Source of the DNA: Clostridiales bacterium
GTDB taxonomy: Bacteria > Bacillota > Clostridia > Oscillospirales > Oscillospiraceae
DNA length: 8,844 nucleotides
Direction: 5' to 3'
Assembly: GCA_019415645.1 (NCBI GenBank)
Contig: DXYV01000044.1
Span: 8,361 to 17,204, forward strand
Positions 6,886 through 8,844 of the stretch are shown here, piece after piece. A model generated the notes under the pieces. That model did not search any database and was not told the DNA's origin. It saw only the letters and a list, made by a program, of their open reading frames with translations. The position numbers and the translations under genes are program-made. Every line of letters starts with the position of its first letter. Position 1 is the first letter of the stretch.

Positions 6886-6914
6886 GTGACAACGGGACCG
6901 GAACGTGATACAAT
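6886..6914 (+). promoter_or_regulatory. Promoter for the alpha/beta hydrolase
   Basis: A -35 GTGACA (6886-6891, five of six matches) is followed after 17 bp by TACAAT (6909-6914) with an extended TG-A (6906-6908). The predicted start is near 6921, about 35 nt before the ATG. An in-frame ATG at 6905 overlaps the -10 box and so cannot be the start. Confidence 0.78.
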
Positions 6915-6955
6915 ACAGGAAACTGCACGCAGATCCAGCGCCCGGGAGGAGCAAC

Positions 6956-7795
6956 ATGAGAACAAACGCCTGGTACACCATGGAGCGCCGGTGGATTCCC
7001 TCCACCGGGCACGACATCGCCCTGTATATCCTTCGGCCCCGGAAAAACGCCAGGCCCCAGGCGCAGACGCCGGGGGTCCTGTGGATTCATGGCGGCGGCT
7101 ATGTGGTGGGCATGGCGAAGATGATCTACCTGTCCCGGGCCATGGCGCTGGTCAAGAAGTACGGCGCGGTGGTGGTCACGCCGGAATACCGCTTGGCGGG
7201 GGAGGCCCCCTATCCGGCCGCGCTGGAGGACTGCTACGCGGCGCTGTGCTATCTGAAGGAGCACGCGGAGGAGCTGGGAGTCTGCCCGGAACGGCTCATG
7301 GTAGGGGGCGAGAGCGCCGGCGGCGGCCTGACCGCCGCGCTGTGTATGCTGGCCCGGGACCGGGGCGAGGTTGGAATCGCATCCCAGATGCCGCTGTACC
7401 CCATGCTGGACGACCGGGATACCGACTCCTCCCGGGCCAACCGCGACCCGGTGTGGAACACCAAGCGCAACCACCGGGCCTGGCGGGCCTATCTGGGGCC
7501 GCTGTGGGGCGGCGAAGCGCCGCCCTATGCCGTACCGGCCCGGCAGACCGATTACGCCGGTCTGCCGCCGACCTACACCTTTGTGAGCGCTACGGAGCCT
7601 TTTTACTGCGAGACCATGACCTATGTGGAACACCTGCGGAAGGCCGGCGTGGAGGCGCAGATCGACGTGTACCCCAGGGGGTGCCACGCGTTTGACATGC
7701 TGCTGCCGTTTTTGCCGGTGAGCCGGCGGGCCATTGCCGCCTTCGAGCGGGCCTTCTGCCATGCGGCGGAGCACTACACTCGGAAGCAGCCCTAG
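6956..7795 (+). CDS. HSL-type (family IV) alpha/beta hydrolase / esterase
   Basis: A 279-residue soluble hydrolase, slightly shorter than the usual 300-320 residues of the hormone-sensitive-lipase-like family, which hydrolyses short-chain esters. Seen motifs are the oxyanion-hole motif HGGGY (45-49), a PEYRLAGEAPYPAALED segment (76-92) typical of this family, the nucleophile elbow GGESAGG (117-123, S120), and the catalytic histidine H244 in GCHAF. The acid position is TEPF (E214), where relatives normally have DP, so glutamate replaces aspartate. There is no signal peptide or membrane segment, so it is probably cytoplasmic. The start is set by GGAGG (6945-6949) 6 nt before the ATG and by the promoter at 6886-6914. 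The natural substrate is unknown; acetylated sugars or short acyl esters are possible. No clear terminator follows, so its transcript may run into the tRNA region. Confidence 0.9.
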   Translation: MRTNAWYTMERRWIPSTGHDIALYILRPRKNARPQAQTPGVLWIHGGGYVVGMAKMIYLSRAMALVKKYGAVVVTPEYRLAGEAPYPAALEDCYAALCYLKEHAEELGVCPERLMVGGESAGGGLTAALCMLARDRGEVGIASQMPLYPMLDDRDTDSSRANRDPVWNTKRNHRAWRAYLGPLWGGEAPPYAVPARQTDYAGLPPTYTFVSATEPFYCETMTYVEHLRKAGVEAQIDVYPRGCHAFDMLLPFLPVSRRAIAAFERAFCHAAEHYTRKQP

Positions 7796-7828
7796 AGCGG
7801 GCGATTTGGCTTCTCTTATCATACTACA

Positions 7829-7857
7829 TTGACAGCGGCGGCGCAATTGGGTAAAAT
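7829..7857 (+). promoter_or_regulatory. Strong promoter for tRNA-Arg
   Basis: A perfect -35 TTGACA (7829-7834), a 17-bp spacer, then the -10 TAAAAT (7852-7857, five of six matches). The predicted start is near 7864, about 11 nt before the mature tRNA end, as expected for a stable RNA. Confidence 0.9.
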
Positions 7858-7874
7858 AAGAACGCGGACGATAC

Positions 7875-7949
7875 GCCTCCATAGTTAAATGGATATAACA
7901 GCCCCCTCCTAAGGGGCCGTTGTAGGTTCGATTCCTACTGGGGGTGCCA
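7875..7949 (+). tRNA. tRNA-Arg, anticodon CCT
   Basis: A 75-nt cloverleaf with encoded CCA (7947-7949). The acceptor stem GCCTCCA (7875-7881) pairs with TGGGGGT (7939-7945) through two wobbles (G1-U72 and U4-G69). The D stem is GTTA (7884-7887) with TAAC (7896-7899). The anticodon stem GCCCC (7901-7905) pairs with GGGGC (7913-7917) around the loop CTCCTAA, with the anticodon at 7908-7910 reading AGG. The variable loop is 4 nt. The T arm is GTAGG-TTCGATT-CCTAC (7922-7938). The discriminator base is G. It is flanked by its own promoter and terminator. Confidence 0.96.
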
Positions 7950-7950
7950 C

Positions 7951-7988
7951 GTCGCCGCGGACGTCCTACCGTTCGCGGCGACTTTTTT
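7951..7988 (+). terminator. Terminator of the tRNA-Arg gene
   Basis: A perfect 9-bp stem GTCGCCGCG (7951-7959) with CGCGGCGAC (7974-7982), a 14-nt loop, then six T (7983-7988). It begins 2 nt after the tRNA CCA end. Confidence 0.9.
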
Positions 7989-8013
7989 ACAAATGTCACC
8001 GCGCACTTATGAA
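7986..8013 (+). promoter_or_regulatory. Candidate promoter for the coaX leader
   Basis: TTTACA (7986-7991, five of six to TTGACA) and TATGAA (8008-8013, four of six to TATAAT) are separated by 16 bp. The predicted start is near 8020. It overlaps the T-run of the tRNA terminator. It is only moderately convincing, but it is the best candidate between the two terminators. Confidence 0.4.
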
Positions 8014-8045
8014 AACGCGGGAAGCCCCGTCCTCCCAGAACACGA

Positions 8046-8078
8046 GACGAGAACGGGCCTGCCCGTTCTCGTCTTTTT
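8046..8078 (+). terminator. Terminator hairpin directly before coaX (possible attenuator)
   Basis: GACGAGAACGGGC (8046-8058) pairs perfectly with GCCCGTTCTCGTC (8061-8073) and is followed by five T (8074-8078). The next 14 nt lead into the coaX ribosome binding site AGGAGG (8093-8098). The tRNA already has its own terminator upstream and no gene lies between, so this hairpin either ends a short RNA or controls coaX by attenuation. Confidence 0.85.
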
Positions 8079-8106
8079 CAACCGGACGGAACAGGAGGTT
8101 TGCAGT

Positions 8107-8844
8107 ATGCTGTTGGCCATCGACGTGGGCAATACCAACATCGTTTTGGGGGGCATGGAGCAGGATTCCATCCGCTTTACCGCCCGGATGTCTACGGACC
8201 GCACCAAGACCGAGGACGAATACGCCATGCTCCTGTCCAATATCTTCGCGCTGCGGAGCATCGACCCCAAACGCATGGACGGGGCCATCGTGGCCTCGGT
8301 GGTGCCGGAGCTCAAGCCCATCCTGGTGCGGGCGATCCGAATGCTGTGCGGTCTGACCCCCATGCTGGTGGGCAGCGGCGTCAAGACCGGATTGAACATC
8401 CGAATCGACAACCCCGCCCAACTGGGCAGCGACCTGGTGGTGGGCGCGGTGGGGGCCCAGGCCCGGTATCCCAAGCCCCTGCTGGTGTTCGATTTCGGCA
8501 CCGCCACCACCCTGTCGGTCATCGACAGTCAGGGCCGCTACCGGGGCGGCATGATCATGCCCGGCCTGCGCCTGGCGGTGGAGGCCCTGTCCAGCCGGAC
8601 CGCCCAGCTGCCCCATGTGGAGCTGCAGGCGCCGGCCCATGTGATCGGCACCAACACCATCGACTGCATGAACGCCGGGGCCATCTACGGCAACGCGGCC
8701 ATGCTGGACGGCGTGATCGAGCGGGTAGAGGAGGAGCTGGGCGAGCCGGTAGCCACAGTGGTGGGCACCGGAGGACTCATTGCCAAAGTGGCCCCCTATT
8801 GCAAGCGGGAGATCGTGATTGACGACGATTTGATGCTGTGGGGG
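8107..8844 (+). CDS. coaX: Type III pantothenate kinase (3' end cut by window)
   Basis: Phosphorylates pantothenate to 4'-phosphopantothenate with ATP, the first step of coenzyme A synthesis. Type III enzymes need a monovalent cation and are insensitive to CoA feedback. The 246 codons visible run open to the window edge; the family is about 255-260 residues, so only the last few are missing. Motifs seen are the phosphate loop DVGNTN (6-11), DNPAQLGSDLVVGAVGA (101-117) with the probable catalytic aspartate D109 (relatives often read GADR, here GSDL), DFGTATT (129-135), GGMIMPG (147-153), LSSRTAQLP (161-169), TGG (221-223) and the late DDDLMLWG typical of the family end. The start is supported by AGGAGG 8 nt upstream and by the family N-terminus. 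A complete intrinsic terminator sits just before the ribosome binding site. Confidence 0.96.
   Translation, partial: MLLAIDVGNTNIVLGGMEQDSIRFTARMSTDRTKTEDEYAMLLSNIFALRSIDPKRMDGAIVASVVPELKPILVRAIRMLCGLTPMLVGSGVKTGLNIRIDNPAQLGSDLVVGAVGAQARYPKPLLVFDFGTATTLSVIDSQGRYRGGMIMPGLRLAVEALSSRTAQLPHVELQAPAHVIGTNTIDCMNAGAIYGNAAMLDGVIERVEEELGEPVATVVGTGGLIAKVAPYCKREIVIDDDLMLWG

Noticed and set aside
6803..7999. Upstream extension of ybaK giving a 556-residue protein
   Set aside because: The extension is antisense to the hydrolase, the tRNA and three promoter/terminator elements. The ATG at 6802 has a good ribosome binding site and gives the normal family length.
7996..8640. 214-codon open frame on the minus strand opposite coaX
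   Set aside because: Antisense to a clear CoaX; crosses the terminator hairpin and has shadow-type composition.
1..8844. CRISPR array, insertion sequence, prophage or defence genes
   Set aside because: No regularly spaced direct repeats, transposase, integrase, nuclease or toxin-antitoxin pair is visible. The gene set is ordinary chromosomal content.

Overview
The window is GC-rich, and its gene set (a VanR/VanS-like two-component pair, bipA/typA, a ybaK-type deacylase, a type III pantothenate kinase, a tRNA with an encoded CCA end, sigma-A-type promoters and AGGAGG ribosome binding sites) points to a Firmicute of the class Clostridia. An Oscillospiraceae bacterium such as a Flavonifractor relative is the best guess. 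That placement is an inference from composition and protein style, not from a search.

Layout. Positions 1-306 hold no gene: an unexplained noncoding stretch, a strong hairpin terminator for a gene left of the window, and a promoter. A CofE-family (F420-0:gamma-glutamyl ligase-like) gene follows on the plus strand (307-1029). It converges on a two-component operon read from the minus strand (response regulator 3337-4008, then a 744-residue sensor kinase 1099-3333), and the two share one bidirectional terminator at 1037-1077. Further right, also on the minus strand, is bipA (4191-6020) behind a structured leader of about 180 nt, then a ybaK-family Cys-tRNA(Pro) deacylase (6329-6802). Divergent from ybaK is an HSL-type alpha/beta hydrolase (6956-7795). 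A tRNA-Arg(CCT) with its own promoter and terminator comes next (7875-7949). The window ends inside coaX (8107 onward), which lacks only its last few codons.

The genes are mostly separate single-gene units of housekeeping or common accessory type, not one pathway. Only the regulator/kinase pair is clearly an operon (3-nt gap, coupled ribosome binding site). bipA, ybaK and the tRNA all serve translation, but nothing shows joint regulation.

I found no defence system, mobile element or CRISPR array, and no convincing novel multi-gene system. The observations most worth checking are regulatory. A complete intrinsic terminator lies between any possible promoter and the coaX start with no gene to terminate, and the bipA leader contains two mutually exclusive hairpins.
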